A model generated the notes under the pieces. That model saw only the letters and a list, made by a program, of their open reading frames with translations, had not been told where the DNA came from and searched no databases. A program made the translations under genes and the position numbers. Shown here one piece after another: positions 8,950-17,560 of a stretch of 64,000 nucleotides of DNA (the stretch's first letter is position 1; the number at the start of each line of letters is the position of its first letter). The stretch is from Priestia taiwanensis (GTDB lineage Bacteria; Bacillota; Bacilli; Bacillales; Bacillaceae_G): contig NZ_BMFK01000002.1 in NCBI RefSeq assembly GCF_014638355.1, forward strand, positions 62,001-126,000. The letters run 5' to 3'.

Positions 8950-9444
8950 CTACAGCTCCGTATCATATTTTTTATTCGAGATAAATTCCTTTTTTCCTGT
9001 AAGATTCGACAGTAATTTTTGCAACATCTCGAAAAAACGATGCCTATCCGTCTTGGAAAGGGCTTTTGGTCCTTTAGAAAAGTGACCTGTTCTTCTTTCT
9101 TTTGCACTGACATATCTAGTAAACAAGATGCTCTCCATTTGATAATCTTCCAGTAACTCTCCTCTTGGGGAAAGAACATGCACCTCTTTTTTCAACAACA
9201 AGCTTGCAAGCCCCATATCTTGTGTAACAACGATATCGCCTGCTTGTACATGTTGAAAGATATAGAAATCCACACTATCATGTCCTTGTTCAATATATAC
9301 CCATTCCCCACGTTTGTTATTAGAGATATGAGCATAACAAGCGACAAATAAAACAGGAGTATCAAATAAGTGTGCAACATCAAGAATTTCTTGCTTCACT
9401 GGACATGCATCCGCATCCACAAAAATCTTTATTATTCTTTGCAT
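8950..9444 (-). CDS. yqxD: YaiI/YqxD family protein (DUF188, PIN-like)
   Basis: 164 residues. It begins with the family signature FVDADACPVKQEI, where acidic residues line a putative PIN-like nuclease pocket; a second cluster, GDIVVTQDMGLA, is at ~70-81. The biological role is unknown. It is conserved as the first gene before dnaG and sigA in Bacillus. The RBS is weak and distant (GAAAGGATG ~17-24 bases upstream of the ATG), so the expression level or start is the uncertain part. Confidence 0.88.
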   Translation of the reverse strand: MQRIIKIFVDADACPVKQEILDVAHLFDTPVLFVACYAHISNNKRGEWVYIEQGHDSVDFYIFQHVQAGDIVVTQDMGLASLLLKKEVHVLSPRGELLEDYQMESILFTRYVSAKERRTGHFSKGPKALSKTDRHRFFEMLQKLLSNLTGKKEFISNKKYDTEL

Positions 9445-9639
9445 ACTTTTTTATTCTACATCCTTTCGGTGATTCCTTCTTACTAGAAAAGATTTTTGTC
9501 GATATTTTCACCTTGACGGCTTATGTATTGCTTATTACGAATCTTATTCCTAGTTTATTCGGAAAGACGAAAGTCTAAACCTAAAAAGTTTTTTTATCAC
9601 AAGTTTTTATTATAATATAATTCACAAAAGTTATCTACC

Positions 9640-9683
9640 AAAAAAGAAAGCTTCCTTCATTTTTTTAAAGGAGCTTTCTTTTT
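9640..9683 (-). terminator. Terminator downstream of yqfL
   Basis: Stem AAAAGAAAGCT(T)CCTT / AAAGGAGCTTTCTTTT with a ~9-base loop; U-tract on the minus strand, symmetrical enough to act both ways. Confidence 0.8.
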
Positions 9684-9693
9684 GCCCAAACAC

Positions 9694-10497
9694 TTATTGT
9701 TTATGTTGTACTTTGTTCATAATAGTATTAGCAGTTTCTTCTACCGCCTTATTTGTTACATCGATGACCTGACAACCGATACGATTCACAACTTTCTCGA
9801 AGTGCGCTAATTCTTCTTGAATGCGCTCAATACGAGCATACGACGCCTCTTCATTTAACCCAAGAGATTTCAGACGCTCTGTACGAATACTATTTAATTT
9901 TTCTGGGCTAATTTTCAGCCCAAAACATTTACTCTTATCCACTAAGAATAATTCTTCCGGTGGATCTACCTCTGGCACAAGTGGTACATTCGCTACTTTC
10001 AAACGCTTATGTGCCAAATATTGAGAAAGCGGTGTTTTTGATGTTCTCGACACACCAACTAAGACAATATCCGCACGTAAAATCCCTCTTGGATCGCGAC
10101 CATCATCATACTTCACTGCAAATTCAATTGCTTCTACTTTCTTAAAGTAATCCGCATCTAGTCGACGAACAACACCTGGCTCACATCGCGGATAAATATT
10201 TGATTTCTTTTGGATTTTCTCAATTAGCGGCCCGATAATATCAAATACCTCGACATTTTCCTTTGCTGCTTCTTCCACTAAAAATGCACGCATATCTGGC
10301 TTCACAAGCGTAAATGCAATAATAGCTCCATTCGTCTTTGCTAGTGAAACAACTTCTGCAATAGTCGCATTATCTTCCACATATGGAATACGTCTTATAT
10401 CTGATACACATTCAAATTGACTTAACGCAGCACGAACAACTAAGTCTGCTGTTTCCCCAACAGAATCGGATATTACATATACAACCGGAGTTTTCAT
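9694..10497 (-). CDS. yqfL: Putative pyruvate, phosphate dikinase regulatory protein YqfL (DUF299)
   Basis: 267 residues, the normal length for this bifunctional Ser/Thr kinase / pyrophosphorylase family. It carries the P-loop-like motif GVSRTSKT at 148-155 and an N-terminal [10 protein letters not shown] motif. Family knowledge: plant and bacterial homologues control PPDK by ADP-dependent phosphorylation. In B. subtilis YqfL modulates CcpN activity and is encoded with it. Here it follows ccpN by 29 bases in the same direction, supporting the same gluconeogenic control role. The RBS is GAGGGTGTGGA. Confidence 0.9.
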   Translation of the reverse strand: MKTPVVYVISDSVGETADLVVRAALSQFECVSDIRRIPYVEDNATIAEVVSLAKTNGAIIAFTLVKPDMRAFLVEEAAKENVEVFDIIGPLIEKIQKKSNIYPRCEPGVVRRLDADYFKKVEAIEFAVKYDDGRDPRGILRADIVLVGVSRTSKTPLSQYLAHKRLKVANVPLVPEVDPPEELFLVDKSKCFGLKISPEKLNSIRTERLKSLGLNEEASYARIERIQEELAHFEKVVNRIGCQVIDVTNKAVEETANTIMNKVQHKQ

Positions 10498-10526
10498 TCC
10501 ACACCCTCATTTCTATCATTATTCCA

Positions 10527-11165
10527 TTACATATCTTCGTGAATTAAATCAACTAATGCTTTCGTAATATTTGTCTTTGTAAATCGACCTATCACTTCTA
10601 GTTGCTCCCCGTTTCGTTTAACAACAGGAACAGCATCTATTTGCTTCTCAATAAGAATTTTTGCTACTTCATATACATTATCGTCTTTTTCGCAAAATGT
10701 GATATTTGGCATTCTTGTCATAATAATATTAACCGGAAGCGTCGTTAAATCCTGTTTTCCTAGACTAGCTCGCAATAAATCTTTCCTTGATAATACCCCA
10801 ACTAAAATCGAACTATTATCTACAACAAATAATGTTCCTACATCCTCTAAGAACATCGTACAAATAGCATCATACACAGATACATTCTTATCCACTACAA
10901 CCGGAATAGATTGATACTCTTTCACTGTTATTTTCTTAATGCTGTCCGATACTAATTGCAAACTCGTCTTCCCAGTGTAATAATATCCTACACGTGGACG
11001 AGCATCTAAATATCCAGCCATTGTAAGAATCGCTAAATCAGGTCGCAATGTCGCTCTCGTTAAATTCAACTGATCAGCAATATGCTCCCCTGTTATCGGT
11101 CCGTTCTCTTTCACAATTTCTACAATTTTCTCCTGCCTCTTATTTAGCTCTATGATAATCACCAC
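10527..11165 (-). CDS. ccpN: Transcriptional repressor CcpN (control of gluconeogenic genes)
   Basis: 212 residues. An N-terminal HTH (ELNKRQEKIVEIV to RATLRPDLAILTMAGYLDARPRVGYYY, ~1-65) is followed by two CBS domains (~80-140 and ~145-205) that sense nucleotides. CcpN represses gapB and pckA during glycolytic growth. Start choice is uncertain: the first codon is one of two adjacent GTGs (11165, 11162), which overlap the best RBS-like stretch (TTAGGTGG). No upstream ATG is in frame. It forms an operon with yqfL. Confidence 0.93.
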   Translation of the reverse strand: MVIIIELNKRQEKIVEIVKENGPITGEHIADQLNLTRATLRPDLAILTMAGYLDARPRVGYYYTGKTSLQLVSDSIKKITVKEYQSIPVVVDKNVSVYDAICTMFLEDVGTLFVVDNSSILVGVLSRKDLLRASLGKQDLTTLPVNIIMTRMPNITFCEKDDNVYEVAKILIEKQIDAVPVVKRNGEQLEVIGRFTKTNITKALVDLIHEDM

Positions 11166-11353
11166 CTAACACTTCAAAATAAATTATGTATTCTTCGCTA
11201 TTCGACGTACCATCTGCATGTTTGTATATATCATTTAGTAACTTTTTACAGATAACTCATTTAAAAGTATATACTATTCCTTTAAATATTATATACTAAA
11301 TCCTTATTATATTGAAGAGGTATTCAATTGTACACTATTTTCATGAAAATAGC

Positions 11354-11397
11354 ACTTTTGGACTTAGAAAGCGTTCCGCTTCTAAAAGGCCAAAAGT
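11354..11397. repeat. Imperfect inverted repeat between glyS and ccpN
   Basis: ACTTTTGG...AGAAAGCG (11354-11373) and CGCTTCT...CCAAAAGT (11377-11397) pair almost fully around a 3-base TTC tip. There is no T-run on either side and the glyS terminator is separate (11427-11454). The hairpin lies upstream of ccpN. It could be an operator, an RNA element or a small dispersed palindrome. Confidence 0.55.
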
Positions 11398-11426
11398 CGC
11401 CTCTCTCCATTCTGCGGATAAACTAG

Positions 11427-11454
11427 AAAAACACCTCATCCATCGATGAGGTGT
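11427..11454 (-). terminator. Terminator of the glyQS operon
   Basis: Perfect 10-bp stem ACACCTCATC / GATGAGGTGT, then TTTTTCT on the minus strand. Confidence 0.85.
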
Positions 11455-11462
11455 CGTATTCA

Positions 11463-13535
11463 TTACTTCACAATAATTGTGTTAAAGTTCGTAAATGTTT
11501 GAATCACATGTGCTAAATGAACCATTTGTGATAAGCGGTTATTACGTACTTTTTCATCGTCAGCCATAACCATTACTTTATCAAAGTATGCATCAATGAC
11601 AGGACTTAATGTCGCTAATTTCTCAAATGCCGCTTCTATGTTACCTTGTTCATAAAGAACGAAATATTCCTTCTTCATAGACTCGTATGCTGAGAACAAT
11701 ACTTTCTCTTCTTCTACTTCAAATAAGCTTTCATCCAATTGGACTAGCTCACCTTTTTTCGCAATGTTACATACACGGCTAAGTGATTCTACAGCACCTT
11801 TGAATCCTTCATTTGTACGGTTAGCTTCTAACGTAACAGCACGCGCTACGAATGTATTCACATCGCCAACAACTGTTTCTAACATCGCTTCTACAATATC
11901 ATAGCTAACGCCTTTTTCGTTTAATACATTTTTCAGACGTAGTTTAAAGAAGCTATATAAATCTTCTAATACTTCTTGACGAGAGCGTTTTAATAACCCT
12001 TTCGCTTCAAATACATCAATAACGTTTGATAATAGCGTTTCTAATGATAACGTCCATTCCTTGGCTAATAGAATATTTACAACCCCACTAGCTTGACGAC
12101 GAAGTGCATATGGATCCTGTGATCCTGATGGAATTAGACCAATACTGAAACTTCCTACGATTGTATCTAACTTATCTGAAATACTTACAATTGCACCAAT
12201 ATCACTTGCCGGCGTTGCATCATCTGCTGAACGCGGCATGTAATGTTCATTAATTGCTACTGCAACTTCTTCATCTTCACCGAAGATACGTGCATATTTC
12301 TCTCCCATTAAACCTTGTAATTCCGGGAACTCATAGACCATATGCGTTACTAAGTCAAACTTGCAAATTTCTACTGTTCTTGCTACTTTCGTTGCAATAG
12401 CAGCATCAAATTGTAACTTCTCTACTAATTTCGCACTTGTTTCACCAACACGTCTTACTTTGTCTCCAATTGTTCCTAACTCTTCATGGAACACGATGCT
12501 ATCTAACTTCTTCGTACGATCTGCAATTGCAACTTTTTGATCTTCACGGTAGAAGAACGCTGCATCTGATAGACGTGCACGTAATACTTTTTCATTTCCT
12601 CGCGCAACGTTATCTAGATGTTTGTCGTCACCGTTACGAACGGCTACAAAGTGTGCTAATAAGTTACCTTCTGTATCCATTACTGGGAAGTAACGTTGGT
12701 GCTCCTTCATCGACGTAATTAGTACTTCTGCTGGTACTTCTAAGAATTCCTTCTCAAAGCTTCCGAAGAACGCTGTTGGATACTCTACTAAGTTATTTAC
12801 TTCTTCTAATAACTCTTCATCTACTGGAATCGTCCAGTTTTGCTTCGCTTCAAGTGCTTTCAACTGCTCACGGATCATATTTTTACGCGTTTCTGGATTT
12901 ACGATAACGAATTGCTCTTCTAATGCCTTTTCATACATGTTCGCATCTGTAATCGTCACTTCTTCTCCAAGGAAACGGTGACCACGTGATGTATTGCTTG
13001 ATGTTACATTTGTGATTGCCATCGGAATAATTTCTGTTCCAAATAACGCAATAATCCATTTTACTGGACGAACGAAACGAAGGTCGTTATGTCCCCAGCG
13101 CATGTTCTTCCCAAAGTGTAAGCCTACTACAACCTCTTGTAAAGTAGGTAATAACGCTACTGTTTCCTTCCCGGCAACAAACTTATTCACGTGTACGTAC
13201 TCTACACCTTTAATTTCTTTGAAGAAAATATCTTCTACTGTCCCACCTTGGCCACGAACGAAGCCTTGAGCTGCTTTTGACCAGTTACCTTCCGCATCTA
13301 ACGCAATCTTCTTAGCTGGTCCTTTAGCCTCTTCTTGAATATCTTCTTGCTTCTCTGCTACACCCGTTACCTTCACAGCTAAACGACGAGGAGTTGAATA
13401 AGCTGTTACCGTTTCATAACTAATGCGATTTTCATCTAACCACGCTGCTACTTTTGTTTGTAACTGGTTCATTGAATCTGTTACAAAACGAGCTGGCATT
13501 TCTTCCAAACCAATTTCAAGTAATAAATCTCTCAT
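11463..13535 (-). CDS. glyS: Glycine-tRNA ligase beta subunit GlyS
   Basis: 690 residues, full length for the beta chain of the bacterial alpha2beta2 glycyl-tRNA synthetase. Recognisable blocks are the N-terminal LLEIGLEEMPARF, the PVKWIIALFG and SRGHRFLG stretches, the HD-domain-like core (LVTHMVYEFPELQGLMGEKYA and SDKLDTIVGSF; DPYALRRQ), and a C-terminal anticodon-binding helical domain. Its start shares one base with the glyQ stop (TAATG). It is controlled by the T-box in front of glyQ. Confidence 0.97.
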   Translation of the reverse strand: MRDLLLEIGLEEMPARFVTDSMNQLQTKVAAWLDENRISYETVTAYSTPRRLAVKVTGVAEKQEDIQEEAKGPAKKIALDAEGNWSKAAQGFVRGQGGTVEDIFFKEIKGVEYVHVNKFVAGKETVALLPTLQEVVVGLHFGKNMRWGHNDLRFVRPVKWIIALFGTEIIPMAITNVTSSNTSRGHRFLGEEVTITDANMYEKALEEQFVIVNPETRKNMIREQLKALEAKQNWTIPVDEELLEEVNNLVEYPTAFFGSFEKEFLEVPAEVLITSMKEHQRYFPVMDTEGNLLAHFVAVRNGDDKHLDNVARGNEKVLRARLSDAAFFYREDQKVAIADRTKKLDSIVFHEELGTIGDKVRRVGETSAKLVEKLQFDAAIATKVARTVEICKFDLVTHMVYEFPELQGLMGEKYARIFGEDEEVAVAINEHYMPRSADDATPASDIGAIVSISDKLDTIVGSFSIGLIPSGSQDPYALRRQASGVVNILLAKEWTLSLETLLSNVIDVFEAKGLLKRSRQEVLEDLYSFFKLRLKNVLNEKGVSYDIVEAMLETVVGDVNTFVARAVTLEANRTNEGFKGAVESLSRVCNIAKKGELVQLDESLFEVEEEKVLFSAYESMKKEYFVLYEQGNIEAAFEKLATLSPVIDAYFDKVMVMADDEKVRNNRLSQMVHLAHVIQTFTNFNTIIVK

Positions 13536-14416
13536 TACTTCTCCTCCTCCTTCTTTAACATTGGGAATCCTAATTTCTCACGCTCATCTACATATGTCTT
13601 CGCAATCTTACGTGCTAAATTACGCATACGTGTAATGTAACCAGTACGCTCCGTTACCGAAATCGCACCTTTTCCATCTAATAGGTTGAACGTATGAGAA
13701 CATTTCAATACGTAATCGTATGCTGGGAATACTAAGCCTTCTTCCATTTGGCTTAATGCTTCTTGCTCATACGTATTGAATAAGTTAAATAACATTTCTG
13801 TGTTTGATGTTTCAAATGTATACTTTGAATGCTCGTATTCTGGTTGACCGAAAATGTCACGAACTGTTACACCATCTGTCCACTCTAATTCGAATACATC
13901 CTCTTTATCTTGAATGTATGACGCTAAACGCTCAATACCATACGTAATCTCTGCGGCTACTGGCTTACACTCTAAGCCACCTACTTGTTGGAAATACGTA
14001 AACTGCGTCACTTCCATTCCATCTAACCAAACTTCCCAACCAAGACCTGCACAACCTAATGATGGGTTCTCCCAGTTATCTTCAACGAAACGAATATCAT
14101 GTTCTTCTGGTTTAATACCTAGTGCACGAAGCGAATCTAAATACATCTCTTGAATGTTATCTGGAGATGGTTTCATAATAACTTGGAACTGATGATGTTG
14201 ATATAGACGGTTCGGGTTCTCACCGTAACGGCCATCTGCCGGGCGACGAGATGGTTCTACATATGCAACGTTCCATGGCTCTGGACCAAGGCTACGAAGG
14301 AATGTATACGGACTCATCGTACCTGCACCTTTCTCTGTATCATACGCTTGCATTAAAATACAACCGTAATTCGACCAATGCTTTTGCAATGTGAAAATCA
14401 TATCTTGAATATTCAT
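13535..14416 (-). CDS. glyQ: Glycine-tRNA ligase alpha subunit GlyQ
   Basis: 293 residues, class II synthetase catalytic alpha chain. Motifs: the opening [19 protein letters not shown], the ATP/glycine site with [25 protein letters not shown], and the strongly conserved GAGTMSP and [18 protein letters not shown]. The RBS AAGGAGGT is upstream of 14416. First gene of glyQ-glyS, read from the T-box leader. Confidence 0.98.
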   Translation of the reverse strand: MNIQDMIFTLQKHWSNYGCILMQAYDTEKGAGTMSPYTFLRSLGPEPWNVAYVEPSRRPADGRYGENPNRLYQHHQFQVIMKPSPDNIQEMYLDSLRALGIKPEEHDIRFVEDNWENPSLGCAGLGWEVWLDGMEVTQFTYFQQVGGLECKPVAAEITYGIERLASYIQDKEDVFELEWTDGVTVRDIFGQPEYEHSKYTFETSNTEMLFNLFNTYEQEALSQMEEGLVFPAYDYVLKCSHTFNLLDGKGAISVTERTGYITRMRNLARKIAKTYVDEREKLGFPMLKKEEEK

Positions 14417-14439
14417 GTTAAAACCTCCTTAAAATATAA

Positions 14440-14660
14440 AAAAGAAAAACAAAAAACTCTCGTCCCTATGTGCCTTCACACATAGGGACGAGAGTTATAC
14501 CCGCGGTTCCACCCTATTTATTTTGACAAATGTCAAAATCGCTTTCTTGTAGCACGCTCCAGAACGCCTTCCTATTCTCCCTATACCCTAGCTTGCACTA
14601 TCCTAGGTTCGCTTCTATAGGTAAAGAAAAGTACTCCTCTCCTTCATCGCATGCATATAT
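14440..14660 (-). promoter_or_regulatory. T-box riboswitch (glycine) upstream of glyQS
   Basis: The conserved T-box antiterminator sequence AGGGTGGAACCGCG is present on the minus strand at 14502-14515. Upstream in the RNA is a long Stem I region with the AGGAGAGGAGTA (GA-motif) stretch and, on its 3' side, a GAAGGCGTT segment. There GGC (plus-strand 14566-14568) fits a glycine specifier codon. Downstream, CTCGTCCCTATGTG / CACATAGGGACGAG (14460-14493) followed by a long T-rich run is the competing terminator. Uncharged glycyl-tRNA binding would favour read-through into glyQS. Confidence 0.93.
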
Positions 14661-14683
14661 AAATAAAAATAGATAACATCATT

Positions 14684-15436
14684 TTACTCATTTGTTTCAA
14701 AAAAATCAAGTTGATTTAAAAATCGTCTTGACTTCAAGTACATTCCCGCATACTCGTCATAGTAAATATCAACAATTCGACGAATTTGACGCTTATTCTC
14801 TCTCTTAACAGATATATTCCCTAGACGAACTAAATCAAAATGATAAAAAACACGTGTTAACTTGATTGCCGTTTCACTCATTTTCAAATGATGTGGGTCT
14901 TTATGTACACAGTTCTTACATAGAAAGCCGCCCTCTCGGATAGAGAAGGCGACAAAATCTGTTGAGTCGTGACAATCAGCGCATGTATCAAGCGTTGGAT
15001 ACAACCCTAAGACTGGTAGCAACTTCAATTGATAAATCAAAGAAAGTACTTCTGCATCTAATCCTTCTTCCATGTAATTTAACGTTTGGTATAAGAGCTC
15101 GAATAAATATGGATTATGTTTCTTCTCTTCTAACGCTTTGTCCGTCACCTCGATGACAAGAGAAGCATGTGCAGTTACCACAATATCTCGTCGTATGTCT
15201 TTCATCGATGAAATAATATCTCCTTGCTGCAAGGTACCTATACCACGACTTTTTTGAACAAGAAAATATCCATATGTGAATAATTGTGTAAGAGAAGCAA
15301 GACGACTATTCGCTTTTTTTGCTCCTCTTGCCATCACACTAATTTTTCCTAATTCTCGTGTTAATAACGTTACAATTTTATTCGTTTCACCGTAGTCAAT
15401 ACAACGAATAACAATTCCTTCTACTTTCTGAAGCAA
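14684..15436 (-). CDS. recO: DNA repair protein RecO
   Basis: 250 residues if started at the TTG at 15436, giving [16 protein letters not shown] just upstream serves as RBS, and the start matches the family N-terminus. An ATG at 15448 would add MVSE but has its RBS too close. RecO binds ssDNA and SSB and, with RecF/RecR, loads RecA. Visible: the N-terminal OB fold with [20 protein letters not shown], and the C4 zinc-binding set (CADCHDS... and CKNCVH at ~residues 145-172). It reads as less conserved than its neighbours. Next upstream is the tiny gene yqzL, as in B. subtilis. Confidence 0.92.
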   Translation of the reverse strand: MLQKVEGIVIRCIDYGETNKIVTLLTRELGKISVMARGAKKANSRLASLTQLFTYGYFLVQKSRGIGTLQQGDIISSMKDIRRDIVVTAHASLVIEVTDKALEEKKHNPYLFELLYQTLNYMEEGLDAEVLSLIYQLKLLPVLGLYPTLDTCADCHDSTDFVAFSIREGGFLCKNCVHKDPHHLKMSETAIKLTRVFYHFDLVRLGNISVKRENKRQIRRIVDIYYDEYAGMYLKSRRFLNQLDFFETNE

Positions 15437-15466
15437 TTCGCTCACCATCCACTTTTTAGCAGGTGA

Positions 15467-15610
15467 TCACGAAATTGGTGAATCTACATCAGCTAACTCG
15501 CCACTCTGATCAAGCGTTCCTTCCACACTATCTTGCTCTAACTCCTTGATTAATAAATAGGTTTCCAAGTTCCCTGTACGAGAAAAGACATCCCATGCAA
15601 ATTTTAACAT
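15467..15610 (-). CDS. yqzL: YqzL family small protein
   Basis: 47 residues starting MLKFAWDVFSRTGNLETYLL, with GAAGGTGGG placed 5 bases before the ATG at 15610. The longer in-frame extension upstream lacks an RBS and is not conserved-looking. YqzL-type proteins are found between era and recO in Bacillus; function is unknown. The C-terminus is acidic. The stop lies 30 bases before the recO TTG. Confidence 0.88.
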   Translation of the reverse strand: MLKFAWDVFSRTGNLETYLLIKELEQDSVEGTLDQSGELADVDSPIS

Positions 15611-15734
15611 TAGAACCCACCTTCCTTTGAGAAGCTTAGCATATATGCAATTCCAATTTACTATTAAGATGACCACCTACACTCATTTTCATGTGTGATA
15701 ATTTTTGACATTCTATTCTTTCATACAAAGAGAA

Positions 15735-15756
15735 AGATAGAGGTAACCCTCTATCT
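15735..15756 (-). terminator. Terminator-like hairpin downstream of era
   Basis: AGATAGAGG / CCTCTATCT stem with a 4-base loop, then TTTCTCTTT on the minus strand. It probably only partly separates era from yqzL-recO. Confidence 0.65.
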
Positions 15757-15761
15757 ATTTC

Positions 15762-16664
15762 TTAATACTCATCTTCTCTAAATCCTAAGTCGCGAAGATT
15801 AGACATTTTATTACGCCAGTCTTTCTGCACCTTCACCCATAATTCTAAGAATACTTTCGAACCTAATAACATTTCGATATCCTTACGTGCACGTTTTCCG
15901 ACTTCTTTTAACACTTTCCCTTGTTTTCCGATTACGATACCTTTTTGCGAATCACGCTCAACAATAACTGTCGCTGCAACATATACTGCATTCCCTTCAC
16001 GTCGTTGAATAGAATCAATTGCTACTGCAATAGAATGTGGTACTTCCTCACGTGTTAAATGTAGCACTTTCTCGCGTACAAGCTCTTCGATAATGAAACG
16101 CTCCGGATGATCTGTTACTTGATCCGCTGGATAGTACTGAGGTCCTTCTGGAAGGTATTTCTTAATAACCCCTAATAAATTATCCACATTATTACCCGCT
16201 AACGCAGAAATCGGCACAATCTCCGCAAACGGATATAGCGTACGATATTTATCAATGATTTTTAATAACTCTTCTGGATGAACTTTGTCAATCTTATTTA
16301 AGATAAGGAATACAGGTGTTTTCGTTTCCTTTAATTTCTCAATAATAAATTCATCTCCACGCCCAAATCCTTCTTCTACATTCACCATGAACAAAATAAG
16401 GTCTACTTCTTTTAATGTATTCTGTGCAACTTTCATCATGAAATCGCCTAACTTATGCTTCGGTTTATGAATACCAGGTGTATCAATGAACACTACCTGT
16501 GCATCATCCTCTGTATATACACCTTGAATTTTATTTCGTGTTGTTTGTGGTTTATCACTCATAATAGCGATTTTTTGTCCGATTACACGGTTTAAGAATG
16601 TTGATTTCCCAACATTTGGTCTTCCGATAATCGATACAAATCCTGATTTAAACGTATGCTTCAT
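15762..16664 (-). CDS. era: GTPase Era
   Basis: 300 residues. Ribosome-assembly GTPase that binds the 3' end of 16S rRNA. G1 GRPNVGKST (14-22), G3 DTPG, G4 NKID and G5 SAL are all visible, followed by a C-terminal KH domain with [13 protein letters not shown]. The RBS GTGGAGGAAATAG precedes 16664. In B. subtilis cdd (cytidine deaminase) lies between era and dgkA; here only 48 bases separate era from dgkA and cdd is absent. Confidence 0.97.
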   Translation of the reverse strand: MKHTFKSGFVSIIGRPNVGKSTFLNRVIGQKIAIMSDKPQTTRNKIQGVYTEDDAQVVFIDTPGIHKPKHKLGDFMMKVAQNTLKEVDLILFMVNVEEGFGRGDEFIIEKLKETKTPVFLILNKIDKVHPEELLKIIDKYRTLYPFAEIVPISALAGNNVDNLLGVIKKYLPEGPQYYPADQVTDHPERFIIEELVREKVLHLTREEVPHSIAVAIDSIQRREGNAVYVAATVIVERDSQKGIVIGKQGKVLKEVGKRARKDIEMLLGSKVFLELWVKVQKDWRNKMSNLRDLGFREDEY

Positions 16665-16712
16665 ACTATTTCCTCCACTGATGCCTAATATCTTTTCTTC
16701 GTATTTTTTCTT

Positions 16713-17078
16713 TTAGTATGCCCTATCTATGTATGGCCAAAAAACAATAAACCCAATTATTACTGCAAAGCATGTAAATAATAACACAGCACCAGCTGCA
16801 ACGTCTTTCGCAATTTTAGCTAACGGGTGTCGCTCGGCGGTCACTAAATCTACCGTCGCTTCAATGGCGCTATTCACCATTTCAAGAGCAAGTACTCCTG
16901 CAATTACAAGAAGGAGTACAAGCCATTCTGTCTGATTGATACGAAAATACATCCCAGCCCCAAGTACAATCCCTGCTGCGACAAGATGAATTTTCATATT
17001 CCGTTCTACCGTACATACATGCTTAATCCCACAATATGCATAATAAAAACTTTTCAAAAGGCTTCCCTTTTTTCTCAT
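16713..17078 (-). CDS. dgkA: Undecaprenol/diacylglycerol kinase DgkA
   Basis: 121 residues, three transmembrane helices (~33-50, 52-72, 95-118). The family motif ALEMVNSAIEATVDL lies at ~64-78, with the catalytic Glu and the A-K-D-V-A-A-GAVL motif after it. Gram-positive members phosphorylate undecaprenol and so recycle the cell-wall lipid carrier. Gap of 6 bases from ybeY, so co-transcribed. Confidence 0.93.
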   Translation of the reverse strand: MRKKGSLLKSFYYAYCGIKHVCTVERNMKIHLVAAGIVLGAGMYFRINQTEWLVLLLVIAGVLALEMVNSAIEATVDLVTAERHPLAKIAKDVAAGAVLLFTCFAVIIGFIVFWPYIDRAY

Positions 17079-17084
17079 ATTTCT

Positions 17085-17549
17085 CTACCTTGAAAGACCA
17101 TACGTATCAAGAATGTCCTTTTGTTTCGTGAACATTTCTTTTTCTTCTTCTTCTGTCATATGGTCATATCCTAACAAATGCAAGAATCCATGGACTGTTA
17201 AAAATCCTAATTCACGCATAAATGAGTGACCATATTCTTCCGCTTGTTCTTGCGTTCGCGGAATAGAAATAATAATATCACCTAGTAGACGCGGCCCAAC
17301 CATGCCTACAATTTCGATTTCTCCTTCTCCCATTTCTTCCATTGCAAAAGAAAGGACATCTGTCGGTTGATCTTTTTGACGATGTTCACGATTTAACTCT
17401 TGGATACGGTCATTATCAACAAATGTTACCGACATTTCTATTTCTCCGTCTACTCCTTCCATCTTCGCTGCATGACGGAGTAACGCCTCAAGCCTTTGTT
17501 GTTTCTCTTCACCTATCTCATTTGTTTCATCTATAAAATCAATGTACAT
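17085..17549 (-). CDS. ybeY: Endoribonuclease / rRNA maturation factor YbeY
   Basis: 154 residues. Zinc-dependent UPF0054 protein involved in 16S rRNA 3' processing and 70S quality control. The metal motif H-x3-H-x5-H is exact: H120, H124 and H130 in HGFLHLLGYDH. The conserved PTDVLSFAM is at 62-70. It lies between pgpH and dgkA with short gaps (11 and 6 bases). Confidence 0.96.
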   Translation of the reverse strand: MYIDFIDETNEIGEEKQQRLEALLRHAAKMEGVDGEIEMSVTFVDNDRIQELNREHRQKDQPTDVLSFAMEEMGEGEIEIVGMVGPRLLGDIIISIPRTQEQAEEYGHSFMRELGFLTVHGFLHLLGYDHMTEEEEKEMFTKQKDILDTYGLSR

Positions 17550-17560
17550 GTTATATCCTC

